Positions 26,034-36,518 are shown, counted from the first letter of the stretch. The stretch: 64,000 nt of DNA from CAYNFR01 sp964616755 (GCA_964616755.1 CAZTSI010000014.1:1-64000); one strand, 5' to 3'. Notes: generated from the letters alone by a model not told the origin. Numbers and translations: made by a program.

Positions 26034-28856
26034 TTGGCAAAGAAAAGCAGCAAGACCATTATAGAAGAAATACACATAAAAGGCGCATGCACCAATAACC
26101 TCAAAAACATTGAACTGCATATCCCTAAAAACAAACTGATCGTCGTTACAGGGGTGTCTGGTTCAGGTAAATCTTCGTTAGTGATGGACACCCTCTATGC
26201 TGAAGGTCAGCGCCGATATGTAGAGAGCATGTCATCATACGCCCGCCAGTTTTTAGGGCGCATGAAAAAGCCCGAAGTTGACTTTATTAAGGGAATATCC
26301 CCCGCCATTGCTATCGAGCAAAAGGTAACCACAGGCAATGCACGCTCTACTGTCGGATCTCTGACAGAAATCTATGATTATTTACGGCTGCTGTACGCGA
26401 GAGCAGGAGAAACAATATCACCTGTAAGTGGGCAGGTAGTCAAAAAACTTCAAATCAGCGATATCATTGATCTCCTCACACGAGAGGTAAAGGGCACTCG
26501 AATGAGTCTTTTTGTTCCCATAAGAGCCTATGATATCAAACGCAATATCGCTAAAGAATTAGAGCTTATCCTTCAAAAGGGCTTTACACGAGTCAAGTAT
26601 AAAAGTGCGCTTATCAATATTGAAGATCATTTAGCCGACCCAGCATTTGATGGGAACATTGCCGTCGGATCAGTATTACATGACTATGAATTACTTATAG
26701 ACAGATTTGCAATCAATGATGACACTGAAAATCTTCAGCGCATAGCTGACAGCATACACACGGCGTTTTATGAAGGTGGCGGCGAATGTATCATTGAGCT
26801 CGGAAGTGGCGAAATAAGAAAATACAATAATCGCTTTGAACTCGATGGCATTAGCTTTGTTGAGCCCACCCCTCAGTTATTCAATTACAATAATCCATTT
26901 GGCGCCTGCCCTAAATGCGAAGGTTACGGCCAAATCATCGGACTAGATCCCGCCAAAGTCATACCTGATCCTTCAAAGTCGCTGTATGAAGGCGCAATAA
27001 TGTGTTGGAAAGGAGATAGCTATGGGCTCTGGAAGGATAGATTCATATATGCCGCCGACAAGTTTGATTTCCCCATTCACACGCCCTACGAAGACCTCAC
27101 GAAAGAACAACAACGGGTAGTATGGACAGGCAATGATTGGGCGAATGGCATTGATCAGTTTTTTGGTGAATTAGAAGAGAAGAATTATAAAATACAAAAC
27201 CGTGTAATGATAGCACGGTATCGTGGTCGTACAACCTGCAATCTCTGTCATGGCGGACGATTGAGACCCGAGGCGGGATATGTAAAAATAAGTGGCAAAA
27301 CAATCAGCGAATTGATTCATTTGCCGATCGACCGCCTCAAAGAATTTTTCGATACCATAGCGTTATCTACTTCACAACAACAAATAAGCCGGAGAATTTT
27401 ACACGAAATCTCCTCGCGGCTTCAGGTAATGAATGATATTGGGCTGTCGTATCTGACGCTAGACAGAGCTTCTGCGACCTTGAGCGGAGGCGAAACGCAA
27501 AGAATTAACCTCACGCGGACCCTAGGGAGTAATTTGACTAGCTCTGTATATATTTTGGACGAACCGAGTATTGGATTACACCCTCGAGATACAGCTAAGC
27601 TTGTTTCGGTGCTGCACAAATTGCGCAACTTGGGTAACACCGTCATCGTCGTAGAACATGAGGAAGAAGTTATCCGTAGCGCAGATTTTTTGGTAGATGT
27701 CGGCCCAGAAGCGGGTATTCACGGAGGCGAAATCGTGTATGCCGGCCCCAATCAAAATTTGCATAAAGCCTCCGCAAGAAGCCTGACGAATCAATATCTC
27801 ACGGGTAAGAAAAGAATAGAAATACCGCATATCAAGCGGAAGACTGCGGGTAGAATCAATATCATAAAAGCGGGTCAGCACAATCTGAAAAACATCAATG
27901 TCACCATCCCCCTGCATAGCCTTACGGTTGTGGCAGGGGTGTCCGGATCTGGTAAGACGAGCTTAATTAAGCATATTCTTTATCCGGCATTGCTCAAAGA
28001 ACTCAATATCAGCCACTCTAGTAGTATCGGAAAATATAAAGCTCTCGAAGGCGACATCAAGATGATTAAACATGTAGAGCTCATTGATCAGAATCCCATC
28101 GGACGATCTTCACGATCTAATCCTGTCACTTATGTAAAGGCCTATGACGAGATCCGTAAGTTGATGGTCAAGCAACAGCTTTCAAAAATTCGAGGCTACA
28201 AACCTAAACACTTCTCTTTTAATACCGAAGGCGGAAGATGCGAAAACTGTAAGGGCGATGGATACATTACCATCGAAATGCAATTCCTATCCGATGTCAA
28301 CCTTATCTGTGAAGATTGTAATGGAAAACGCTTTAAAAATGAAATACTCGAAGTAGAATATAAAGGCAAAAATATCAGCCAAATCTTAGACCTTAGTATC
28401 ACTGATAGTTTAAGCTTTTTTGCCAAAGACAAGGCTATTATCTCTAAACTCAAGCCCTTAGACGATGTTGGCCTGGGTTATGTACAGTTAGGTCAATCAA
28501 GCAGCACGCTCTCAGGGGGTGAGGCGCAACGCGTTAAGTTGGCCTCTTATTTATCAAAAGACGAAGTAAAACAACACCAACTATTCATTTTTGATGAGCC
28601 AACGACGGGGCTGCATTTTGATGATACTAATAAGCTATTGATGGCACTTCAGGCGCTCATCGACAAAGGTAACACAGTGATCGTAATAGAGCATAATTTG
28701 GATGTGATCAAATGTGCAGATTGGCTCATTGATTTGGGGCCAGAGGGAGGAGACCAAGGGGGATATTTGATTTATCAAGGAGTTCCTGAAGGAATTACGG
28801 ACGTGGCCAATTCATATACTGGTCAATTTTTAAAGTCTAAAAATCAATCGTCGTGA
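26034..28856 (+). CDS. uvrA: Excinuclease ABC subunit A
   Basis: 940 residues, complete UvrA. Two ABC modules are visible: GVSGSGKSSL (near 42) with LSGGETQRINL (near 485), and GVSGSGKTSL (near 634) with LSGGEAQRVKLA (near 827). Zinc-binding CxxC pairs occur in CPKC (near 292), CNLC (near 402) and the C-terminal CENC...CEDC finger. It is the damage-recognition subunit of nucleotide excision repair, working with UvrB. The only plausible start is TTG at 26034; the frame has no ATG before a stop at 26010. Its stop overlaps the start of the next gene (GTGA). Confidence 0.95.
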   Translation: MAKKSSKTIIEEIHIKGACTNNLKNIELHIPKNKLIVVTGVSGSGKSSLVMDTLYAEGQRRYVESMSSYARQFLGRMKKPEVDFIKGISPAIAIEQKVTTGNARSTVGSLTEIYDYLRLLYARAGETISPVSGQVVKKLQISDIIDLLTREVKGTRMSLFVPIRAYDIKRNIAKELELILQKGFTRVKYKSALINIEDHLADPAFDGNIAVGSVLHDYELLIDRFAINDDTENLQRIADSIHTAFYEGGGECIIELGSGEIRKYNNRFELDGISFVEPTPQLFNYNNPFGACPKCEGYGQIIGLDPAKVIPDPSKSLYEGAIMCWKGDSYGLWKDRFIYAADKFDFPIHTPYEDLTKEQQRVVWTGNDWANGIDQFFGELEEKNYKIQNRVMIARYRGRTTCNLCHGGRLRPEAGYVKISGKTISELIHLPIDRLKEFFDTIALSTSQQQISRRILHEISSRLQVMNDIGLSYLTLDRASATLSGGETQRINLTRTLGSNLTSSVYILDEPSIGLHPRDTAKLVSVLHKLRNLGNTVIVVEHEEEVIRSADFLVDVGPEAGIHGGEIVYAGPNQNLHKASARSLTNQYLTGKKRIEIPHIKRKTAGRINIIKAGQHNLKNINVTIPLHSLTVVAGVSGSGKTSLIKHILYPALLKELNISHSSSIGKYKALEGDIKMIKHVELIDQNPIGRSSRSNPVTYVKAYDEIRKLMVKQQLSKIRGYKPKHFSFNTEGGRCENCKGDGYITIEMQFLSDVNLICEDCNGKRFKNEILEVEYKGKNISQILDLSITDSLSFFAKDKAIISKLKPLDDVGLGYVQLGQSSSTLSGGEAQRVKLASYLSKDEVKQHQLFIFDEPTTGLHFDDTNKLLMALQALIDKGNTVIVIEHNLDVIKCADWLIDLGPEGGDQGGYLIYQGVPEGITDVANSYTGQFLKSKNQSS

Positions 28857-29803
28857 CCCATATTGTTATCGCCGATATTTTTCCAGCCTCTAATGGAGAT
28901 ATAGATTTGAGCCCCATCACGCAATTAGGACAAACTGTTGTCTATAAGGCGAGTAGTCCATCCGAATTTATCCAGCGGGCTAGCAATGCTTCCATTGTCG
29001 TGGTCAATAAGATTAAAATTACGTCAGAAGTGCTAGATCAGCTACCTGCGCTGAAGTGTATTTGCCTCCTTGCCACAGGTTATGATAATGTCGATACCGC
29101 CGCCTGTCGCGAACGAAATATAGTCGTTTGTAATGCTCGTGATTACAGCTCACATTCGGTAGCTCAACATGTGTTTTCTTTATTGCTGCATATGTATAAT
29201 CAAGTAGGTGATCATGTACAGTCCGTCAAAGCTGGCGAATGGAATAGCAATTGGTGCTATTATCTCAAACCTATTGACCACCTCTTTGGTAAAACCATTG
29301 GTATTTTAGGGTATGGCAAGATTGGTCATAAGGTAGCCACTATTGCTCAAGCATTTGGTATGAAGGTGCTGGCGCATAAACGACATCCTACCAATGAAGA
29401 GGGAATTGAGTTTGTAGATATTGATCACCTCTTTAGCCGCTCAGATATAGTTAGTCTTCATGCTCCGTTGACCCCAGAGACTAATGGAATTGTCGATAAG
29501 GTGCTATTGAATCGGATGAAGCCTGAAGCCATATTGATTAACACCGGACGAGGCGGGTTGATCAATGAACATGATTTGAGATCAGCACTGCTTAATCGTC
29601 GAATTCGAGCAGCAGCATTGGATGTTTTATCACAAGAACCACCACCACCAGATCATCCTCTTCTTGGATTAGATAATTGTATATTAACACCGCATGTGGC
29701 ATGGGCGAATATAGAGGCTCGAAGACGCCTGATTCAATGCGTTGCTGAAAATATTCGCGCATTTATTGGAGGCAACCCCACGAATATCGTCCCAGGAGGC
29801 TGA
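28853..29803 (+). CDS. D-2-hydroxyacid dehydrogenase (NAD-binding)
   Basis: 316 residues with the family layout. The NAD loop GYGKIG is at 153-158, and the catalytic Arg233 (INTGRGGL), Glu262 (SQEPPPPDHPL) and His281 (LTPHVAW) are all present. The CLLATGYDNVD segment near 71-81 is typical of the glycerate/hydroxypyruvate reductase branch, so reduction of hydroxypyruvate or glyoxylate is likely. The GTG start overlaps the uvrA stop by four bases, implying translational coupling even though the two roles are unrelated. Confidence 0.85.
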   Translation: MTHIVIADIFPASNGDIDLSPITQLGQTVVYKASSPSEFIQRASNASIVVVNKIKITSEVLDQLPALKCICLLATGYDNVDTAACRERNIVVCNARDYSSHSVAQHVFSLLLHMYNQVGDHVQSVKAGEWNSNWCYYLKPIDHLFGKTIGILGYGKIGHKVATIAQAFGMKVLAHKRHPTNEEGIEFVDIDHLFSRSDIVSLHAPLTPETNGIVDKVLLNRMKPEAILINTGRGGLINEHDLRSALLNRRIRAAALDVLSQEPPPPDHPLLGLDNCILTPHVAWANIEARRRLIQCVAENIRAFIGGNPTNIVPGG

Positions 29804-29997
29804 TATGATGAAGTAAGAGGGGAAATCTGAATGCTCGAATAATGATCTCCTAAAATTAAAAAAAGTACTTCCATGGTAGACTCAAGTCTCTATGTTAAGC
29901 TATCATTACATGTTTCATATCCATACTTAACATATTTCTATCATTCTGTTAATGAATGGCTTAGATCTTATAGAGAATTTTAGCCCATAAAGTGCTT

Positions 29998-31083
29998 ATG
30001 AGAATTCTATATGCTATTCAGGGTACAGGCTTGGGACATATCACGCGATCAATCGAACTTTTGCCGCTGCTGCAAAAGCATGCAAACGTAACAATTTTGC
30101 TAAGCGGGTTTCGACTAGCCATGCCATTACCCTTCAAGCCAGATTTCATGTTTCAAGGTCTTACATTGATATATAATAACAAGGGAGGCGTAGATCTTTG
30201 GAAAACTTTTAGATCGGTGAATATTCAAAAATTCATTTACGAAATCAATCAAATAGACCCTTATAAATATGATTTAGTCATCAGCGATTTTGAACCCATC
30301 AGTGCTTGGGCTTGTCTACTTTCAGGTCGGGATTGCATAGGACTTTCTCATCAAGCTGCGGTTGTTCACCCCAGTAGCCCCAAACCAAAGGGTTCCTACT
30401 TGAGCCGACAAGTACTAAGACACTTTGCCCCGTGTAGCCATTCATTTGGATTTCATTTTGATAAGTATCATGATAATATCTATTACCCGGTGATACGCAA
30501 AGATATTAGGCTTGCAAAGCCCACCACTTTAGGTCATTATTCTGTTTACTTGCCAGCGTACTCCGATAAATATTTAATAGATTTTTTTTCGAAATTTAGT
30601 GGGGTCAATTGGCATATTTTTTCGCCTACCGCCACACGCAAATGCAAGCTAGGTCATATTGATATTTTCCCAACGGATTACTATCTTTTTACACAAAGTC
30701 TTAAATCATGTGACGGCATCATATGTGGTGCGGGGTTTGAAACTCCAGCTGAGGCTTTATACTTGCGTAAAAAATTAATTGTCATTCCAATGAAGGATCA
30801 GTTCGAACAAGCTTGTAATTCACTAGCGCTGCAACGAATAGGCGTGATATCAATACCCACCTTACATATTCAATATTTAGAGACTATGATCGAGTGGTTA
30901 TATCGAGGTCAATGTATAGCAACGAATATGGAGAATGAATCAGAACAAGTTATTCAAAAAGTACTGACGATGGCAACTCCGCAAGTTAATGAGTCCTTAA
31001 CCAACTTGGAAAATTACAGTCGCTTAGACATACTTAAGGGATTGGTGACCCGACTATTACGACCGCAGGTTTCTAATGCTTAA
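29998..31083 (+). CDS. Glycosyltransferase-like protein (GT-B, MJ1255 type)
   Basis: About 361 residues starting MRILYAIQGTGLGHITRSIELL, the glycine-rich N-terminal loop of the GT-B proteins grouped in Pfam Glyco_trans_1_3. The C-terminal half has CDGIICGAGFETPAEALYLRKKLIVIPMKDQFEQACN, matching the donor-sugar binding region of MurG-like enzymes, with Glu and Gln in expected places. Cytoplasmic. The acceptor is unknown. ATG 29998 is preferred to GTG 29992. It stands alone with no sugar-synthesis cluster around it. Confidence 0.75.
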   Translation: MRILYAIQGTGLGHITRSIELLPLLQKHANVTILLSGFRLAMPLPFKPDFMFQGLTLIYNNKGGVDLWKTFRSVNIQKFIYEINQIDPYKYDLVISDFEPISAWACLLSGRDCIGLSHQAAVVHPSSPKPKGSYLSRQVLRHFAPCSHSFGFHFDKYHDNIYYPVIRKDIRLAKPTTLGHYSVYLPAYSDKYLIDFFSKFSGVNWHIFSPTATRKCKLGHIDIFPTDYYLFTQSLKSCDGIICGAGFETPAEALYLRKKLIVIPMKDQFEQACNSLALQRIGVISIPTLHIQYLETMIEWLYRGQCIATNMENESEQVIQKVLTMATPQVNESLTNLENYSRLDILKGLVTRLLRPQVSNA

Positions 31084-31175
31084 GAATTACGCAAGGATTA
31101 TAAGGGCTTGAAGTATATCAGATATACAATCTGTCTAGAAGAATAAATTCTAACGAGAATGGGTGAATTTTATAT

Positions 31176-31913
31176 TCAATAATTGCATGTATCGCCGTGA
31201 TGTTTTATCCAGCGCTCATATTTCTTATAGTCGGGCATAGCTTTGGCTACATTTGACCAATACTTTCTGGAATGATTGAGTTCGATAAGATGCGCCAACT
31301 CATGAATAAAAATATAATCCTGAACAACGAGCGGGGCAAGTAAGGTGCGGGCTGAAATATTGATGATTCCCTTGTTACTACAACTGCCCCAATTGCTGCT
31401 ATTGTTTTTAATACGGATGTCGTGTATGGGCTGCTGAAAATGCAAAAAATTGAGCTCTTCTATCCTCTTGGATACGTCCGCTAGCTGATGTTTGCCCACA
31501 ACTCTGGCTATTAAGGTTTCACAAGTACTTGCCGTCGACCTTTTCGAGAGCTTTTCATTGAGTTCAATGCGAATTGTTTTGTGTATTAGCCTAGCCGCGC
31601 TTGTTTTTCTGTCTGATTTTGCAAGATCTAGTAAATACTCTTGACGAGGAGTATGGATCAACTGGCCTGAGACATACGTTTTACTTGCGAACCTTAATAA
31701 CACATCTGGCTTTGATTCAAAGGTGTTTTCAAGCCATCTATAAGCCCAAATTTGCCATTGCTTTCCCCCTACGGACGCATCAATTTGATTAAGCCTTAAG
31801 GTGACTTGTTGGCGGCCTATGGATATACTATTATTGCGTCGCCATTCCTTTATGATTTTTACAGGAATCTCTTGCCCCAATATTTCCCACAACTCGGTAG
31901 TAGTCTTTGCCAT
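31176..31913 (-). CDS. YgjP-type zinc metallopeptidase
   Basis: 245 residues from the start MAKTTTELW, chosen because AAAAGG lies five bases upstream; a longer start at 31934 exists. The zinc motif HELAHLIELNHSRKYW near residue 203 and the preceding NNSSNWGSCSNKGIINIS are the signature of the YgjP/DUF45 peptidases. The fold is minigluzincin-like. Targets are unknown; family members are sometimes paired with restriction systems, but here it lies next to serC. Confidence 0.85.
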   Translation of the reverse strand: MAKTTTELWEILGQEIPVKIIKEWRRNNSISIGRQQVTLRLNQIDASVGGKQWQIWAYRWLENTFESKPDVLLRFASKTYVSGQLIHTPRQEYLLDLAKSDRKTSAARLIHKTIRIELNEKLSKRSTASTCETLIARVVGKHQLADVSKRIEELNFLHFQQPIHDIRIKNNSSNWGSCSNKGIINISARTLLAPLVVQDYIFIHELAHLIELNHSRKYWSNVAKAMPDYKKYERWIKHHGDTCNY

Positions 31914-31954
31914 GCTACCTTTTAAACAACGCATACTTTCAAAAGCCGAACACC

Positions 31955-33025
31955 TTAATTATTCTTTGATTCAAAGTCTGCCATGACTTCAACTAGTTTT
32001 TCAACACCGGCTATAGGCATAGCATTATAGATCGAGGCTCTAAACCCGCCAACAGATCTGTGACCTTTGATACCATCACAACCAGCAGCTGTGGCTTGCT
32101 TGTAAAATGCATCTGCCAATGCTGGTTTGTGCATCAGAAAATTAATATTCATCAGTGATCTATCTTCTGTAGCTGTTGTACCGTAGAATAATTCGCTATT
32201 GTCCAATGCATCGTATAAAACTGCAGCTTTCAATTCATTGAGCTGTGCCATTGCATCTAGTCCCCCTTGTTCTTTAACCCATTGTAAGGTTAGCATACAC
32301 ACGTATACTGCAAACGCAGGTGGTGTATTGTACATAGATTCTCCTTCGATGTGCGTGCTATATTTAAACATGCTTGGTAGGTTAGCAGGTGCTTCTCCTA
32401 ACCAATCTTTGTCGACGATTACTAACGTAGCGCCGGCAGGCCCCATATTTTTTTGAGCCCCAGCATAGATAAGTCCGTAGCGCTCCACGTCGATAGGCTT
32501 ACTGAAAATATCAGACGACATGTCCGCCACAATTTTCACATCCGTAGACGGTAAGGTCTTGAATTGTGTGCCGTAGATAGTGTTATTGCTGGTGAGGTGC
32601 AAATAACGCAAATCGCTTGGCACCGAATAGTCTTTAGGAATATGCGCATAGTTTTCTGCTTTGCTCGACGCCAACACCTTTGTATCCCCAATTAATTTTG
32701 ATTCTTTAATGGCTTTATTCGACCAACTACCTGTATCCACATAGCCAGCAGCCGTTCCCTCGGTTAAGAGATTCATAGGCACCATGGCAAATTGAGTACT
32801 GGCTCCTCCTTGTAGAAAAAGCACCTCATACCGGCTCGGCAATTGAAATATTTCTTTGACTAAAGACTGCGCCTCCGTCATTACCGCTTCAAACGCTTTG
32901 CTACGATGTGACACTTCTAGTAGCGATAAGCCTGTGTCGGCAAAATCAAGTACGGCTGCAGCCGCCTTTTCTATAACTACAGGTGGCAATATAGCTGGGC
33001 CTGCACTAAAATTATGAATTTTCAT
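31955..33025 (-). CDS. serC: Phosphoserine aminotransferase
   Basis: 356 residues. The pyridoxal-phosphate lysine is Lys192 in YAGAQKNMGPAG. The N-terminus MKIHNFSAGPAILP and the block LQGGASTQFAMVPMNLL (71-87) are diagnostic of SerC. It converts 3-phosphohydroxypyruvate and glutamate to phosphoserine for serine and pyridoxine synthesis. No serA lies beside it; the dehydrogenase at 28853 is of a different branch. Single-gene unit on the minus strand. Confidence 0.95.
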   Translation of the reverse strand: MKIHNFSAGPAILPPVVIEKAAAAVLDFADTGLSLLEVSHRSKAFEAVMTEAQSLVKEIFQLPSRYEVLFLQGGASTQFAMVPMNLLTEGTAAGYVDTGSWSNKAIKESKLIGDTKVLASSKAENYAHIPKDYSVPSDLRYLHLTSNNTIYGTQFKTLPSTDVKIVADMSSDIFSKPIDVERYGLIYAGAQKNMGPAGATLVIVDKDWLGEAPANLPSMFKYSTHIEGESMYNTPPAFAVYVCMLTLQWVKEQGGLDAMAQLNELKAAVLYDALDNSELFYGTTATEDRSLMNINFLMHKPALADAFYKQATAAGCDGIKGHRSVGGFRASIYNAMPIAGVEKLVEVMADFESKNN

Positions 33026-33184
33026 GATGATGACTTTTTACGATATCTGCGCAAAAGTAAGGTATTGTGAATATCCTTAATGTGAATTTGTCAAAATGGA
33101 TGCATACTATTTAGCCCTACGGCAGATAACTTAAGATGCATGTATACAACACCCTCCTAATGAATAAAGAGGATTTTTATAAAA

Positions 33185-35014
33185 TTAGTTGTTCATCGCC
33201 ACGAGAAACTCATCATTGGACTTAGTACCCAACATGTGTTTGCGCAAAAATTCCATTGCTTCATCAGGCTTCATATCAGCTAAATGCTTACGAAGAATAA
33301 ACATTCGCTTGAGGATGGCTTGATCCAACAGCAATTCTTCGCGTCTAGTACTCGACTTTGTCAAGTCTATGGACGGATACAATCTCTTGTTGGCAAGTGT
33401 ACGATCTAATTGAAGTTCCATGTTGCCTGTACCTTTGAATTCTTCAAAAATTACTTCATCCATTTTAGATCCTGTATCTGTTAAGGCTGTAGCCAAAATA
33501 GTCAGTGACCCTCCATTTTCAATATTCCGCGCAGCACCAAAGAATTTTTTAGGTTTTTGTAGGGCATTTGCTTCAACCCCCCCTGATAAAACTTTACCAC
33601 TTGCAGGCGCAACGGTGTTATAAGCTCTTGCTAGACGAGTTATGGAGTCAAGTAAGATGACCACGTCGTGTCCACATTCCACTAAGCGCTTAGCTTTTTC
33701 AATAGCAATATTCGCAACGCGTACATGATTATCAGCAGGTTCATCGAAAGTAGAGGAGATTACTTCTGCATTGACATTTCGTCGCATATCCGTAACTTCT
33801 TCTGGGCGTTCATCTATAAGTAGTACTATCAAGTAGCACTCTGGGTGATTTTGTGCTATAGCATTGGCAATGTCCTTCAACAAAAAAGTCTTACCAGTCT
33901 TAGGTTGTGAAACAATCAATCCCCGCTGACCTTTACCGATAGGAGTAAACAAGTCAATCATGCGATTACCATAGTCCTTACCATCTGGTCTTGACGTAAG
34001 TGTAAACTTTTGATCTGGAAACAAAGGGGTAAGATAATCAAAAGGAACACGATCTCTAATGGCCTCTACTGTCAAGCCATTGATAGACGACACCTTTAAA
34101 AGGGCAAAATACTTCTCGCCTTCTTTGGGTGGTCGAATTTCTCCTTTCACCGTATCACCTGTCTTTAGTCCAAAAAGCTTTATTTGAGAAGGTGATACAT
34201 AGACATCATCAGGAGAGGTGAGATAGTTATAATCTGAGCTTCGCAAAAATCCGTAACCATCAGGCATCATTTCCAATACGCCTTCACCTTCTACTAAGCC
34301 ATCAAGATCAAGATTAAATCTTTTTTTCCTTTCTTCTGGTTTATGAGCTCTATCCTCTGATTTTTGAGGGCGCTCTTCATTATTACTTCTTTGAAGTCGC
34401 TCTTCATTACGAGGTGATCTTTCTTCGTTGCGCTGAGGGCGCTCTTCATTACGGGGTGATCTTTCTTCGTTGCGTTGAAGGCGCTCTTCATTACGGGGTG
34501 ATCTTTCTTCGTTGCGATGTTGACGATCTTCATTACGGGAGCTCCTTTCATTATTGCGGGGGGATCGTTCTTCATTGCGAGGGGATCGTTCAGGTGTTCT
34601 AGATGCTTTATCTTCTGTTCGATCATTTCTATTATCCGTTCTTCGAGGTCTTGATTCTTTTTTCTCAATGGAGCTATCAGCATCGTTCTTTTCGACAACT
34701 TTGGGAGCCACGGCTTCGATTTTTTTATGATGTGGCGTCCTAGGTGTCTTCAAATTATCAGTAGCTTGAGATTGCGTCACTTCTTTAGCTGAACTGCTTT
34801 TCTCGGCAGTTTTTGCATCAGCTTTTTTGGATGTTGGCTCTTTGGATATTGCTTTCTTTTCAGTTGTTCCACCTCCTATGACAGCTTGATGGTCTAATAT
34901 TTTATAAATAAGATCTTGTTTGCTTAGCTTTTTAAAGCCCGTCATCTTTAGTTTTTCAGCTAATTCTTTGAGATCAGGAACTAGCATTTCGTTCAATTGC
35001 AAAATATCGTACAT
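33185..35014 (-). CDS. rho: Transcription termination factor Rho with long disordered insert
   Basis: 609 residues. An N-terminal Rho_N helical domain (1-45) is followed by about 180 residues of low-complexity, highly charged sequence built largely on 7-residue units RNEERSP / RNEERLQ. Then come the RNA-binding cold-shock domain (GVLEMMPDGYGFLRSSDYNY) and the ATPase: SQPKTGKTFLLKDIA (Walker A), VVILLDSITRLARAYN (Walker B) and SGGVEANAL (Q/R-loop region). Such inserts are known in Bacteroidota Rho, where one promotes condensate formation. The helicase core appears fully intact. Confidence 0.95.
   Translation of the reverse strand: MYDILQLNEMLVPDLKELAEKLKMTGFKKLSKQDLIYKILDHQAVIGGGTTEKKAISKEPTSKKADAKTAEKSSSAKEVTQSQATDNLKTPRTPHHKKIEAVAPKVVEKNDADSSIEKKESRPRRTDNRNDRTEDKASRTPERSPRNEERSPRNNERSSRNEDRQHRNEERSPRNEERLQRNEERSPRNEERPQRNEERSPRNEERLQRSNNEERPQKSEDRAHKPEERKKRFNLDLDGLVEGEGVLEMMPDGYGFLRSSDYNYLTSPDDVYVSPSQIKLFGLKTGDTVKGEIRPPKEGEKYFALLKVSSINGLTVEAIRDRVPFDYLTPLFPDQKFTLTSRPDGKDYGNRMIDLFTPIGKGQRGLIVSQPKTGKTFLLKDIANAIAQNHPECYLIVLLIDERPEEVTDMRRNVNAEVISSTFDEPADNHVRVANIAIEKAKRLVECGHDVVILLDSITRLARAYNTVAPASGKVLSGGVEANALQKPKKFFGAARNIENGGSLTILATALTDTGSKMDEVIFEEFKGTGNMELQLDRTLANKRLYPSIDLTKSSTRREELLLDQAILKRMFILRKHLADMKPDEAMEFLRKHMLGTKSNDEFLVAMNN
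34370..34592 (-). repeat. 21-bp tandem repeats coding the Rho insert
   Basis: Within rho, codons for a heptad RNEER followed by SP, LQ or PQ recur about ten times with a strong two-heptad (42-base) periodicity, for example the repeated CTTCATTACGGGGTGATC blocks. Copies are similar at DNA level, so repeat number could vary between strains. Confidence 0.75.
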
Positions 35015-35229
35015 CTAGAAACGTGCTTTTAGGAGTGTTGATAATTGATTTAAAACATTATTAATCGCCCGTCAGGAGAAGAGCGTCCGCAGAGATAAAT
35101 TTTATTAAGGAATACAAGAAGAATATCTGAGCAGATAATTCTGCCGCGAAATTACACTATTTTTTGAGTAGTCAAAGAGGTATCTTACTTAATTCTTTGT
35201 CACCTTTGTACTGCAATTAACGAAATAGT

Positions 35230-36510
35230 ATGCTTACTATCCAACAGATAAGAGAAAATACAGATGAAATAGCTGACCGTTTAACTAAGCGAATGTTGTC
35301 ATATGACGTCACAGTACAGTTAAGAAACATTATTGCCAAGGATGATCTGCGCAAGGCGCAACAGGCCGAACTTGACGAGCTACAGGCCCAGGTCAATCGA
35401 TTGTCTAAAGATATAGGTGACTTGTTTAAAGCAGGAGAAGGACAATTGGCTCAGCAAAAAAAATCTGAGGTCAATATCCTCAAAGAGAGCATTTCAGAGA
35501 AATCTGCTATACACAAACATAACATTGAAGAGATTGAAAATACGCTTATTGCACTGCCCAATGCACCACATACCTCCGTTCCTAAAGGGCGTTCATCAGA
35601 GGAAAATGAGTTGTATAAGGAAGGTTCGATTGCCATTCCTGAACTACACAAAGAGGCAAAACCGCATTGGGAATTAGCGGCGCAATATAAGCTGATTGAT
35701 TTCGAAACAGGCACCAAAATAGCTGGCTCTGGCTTTCCTCTGTATCGAGGCAAAGGCGCAAAATTGCAACGAGCGCTTATTTCTTTTTTCTTAGATCAAG
35801 CAAGTGCCGCCGGCTATGAAGAAGTGTTGCCCCCTCATCTAGTAAATCCTGACACGGCTCGTGCCACCGGACAGTTGCCAGATAAAGAGGGGCAGATGTA
35901 TCACTGCGAAAAAGATGATCTATACCTTATTCCAACCGCAGAGGTGCCCGTAACGAACATATACAGAGATACAATTTTATCAGAATCAGACCTACCTATA
36001 AAACATTGTGCTTATACACCATGTTTCAGGCGAGAAGCGGGATCGTATGGTGCTGATGTCAAAGGGCTCAACCGCCTCCACCAATTTGATAAAGTAGAAA
36101 TCGTGCAAATTGCTCATCCGGAGAGGTCTTATGACGTACTTCACGAGATGCTTGAGCATGTAGAAGGATTATTGTTAAAGTTGGAACTACCCTATAGGAT
36201 ATTGCGTTTATGCGGTGGTGATATGGGATTCACCTCTGCTTTGACATATGATTTTGAAGTGTATAGCGCAGCTCAGGCACGATGGTTGGAAGTGAGTTCA
36301 GTGTCTAATTTTGAAACCTTTCAGTCCAATCGCTTAAAACTGCGTTATAGAGATCAGGAAGGAAAAAGACATTTAGCGCATACACTAAACGGAAGTGCAT
36401 TGGCGCTGGCGCGCATTGTTGCCGCCTTATTAGAAAATCATCAAGATGCAGACGGAGTTAATATTCCCTATGCTTTAAGAGAATATACTAAATTTGAACG
36501 AATAAATTAA
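35230..36510 (+). CDS. serS: Serine-tRNA ligase
   Basis: 426 residues. The N-terminal antiparallel coiled coil (about 30-105) clasps tRNA-Ser. Class II motifs are present: the motif 2 region FRREAGSYGADVKGLNRLHQFDKVE (about 258-282) and motif 3 LNGSALALARIVAALLENHQ (about 379-398). TAEVPVTN (about 237) is the serine-binding TxE loop. It charges tRNA-Ser in the cytoplasm. The next gene begins eight bases after its stop. Confidence 0.96.
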   Translation: MLTIQQIRENTDEIADRLTKRMLSYDVTVQLRNIIAKDDLRKAQQAELDELQAQVNRLSKDIGDLFKAGEGQLAQQKKSEVNILKESISEKSAIHKHNIEEIENTLIALPNAPHTSVPKGRSSEENELYKEGSIAIPELHKEAKPHWELAAQYKLIDFETGTKIAGSGFPLYRGKGAKLQRALISFFLDQASAAGYEEVLPPHLVNPDTARATGQLPDKEGQMYHCEKDDLYLIPTAEVPVTNIYRDTILSESDLPIKHCAYTPCFRREAGSYGADVKGLNRLHQFDKVEIVQIAHPERSYDVLHEMLEHVEGLLLKLELPYRILRLCGGDMGFTSALTYDFEVYSAAQARWLEVSSVSNFETFQSNRLKLRYRDQEGKRHLAHTLNGSALALARIVAALLENHQDADGVNIPYALREYTKFERIN

Positions 36511-36518
36511 TTTATAAG

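Noticed and set aside
34370..34592. Possible CRISPR-like array in the rho repeats
   Set aside because: The repeats are contiguous codon repeats inside an intact gene, with no unique spacers and no cas genes nearby.
34294..34698. Repetitive frames inside rho in other phases
   Set aside because: They are by-products of the 21-base repeats; the rho frame explains the sequence fully.
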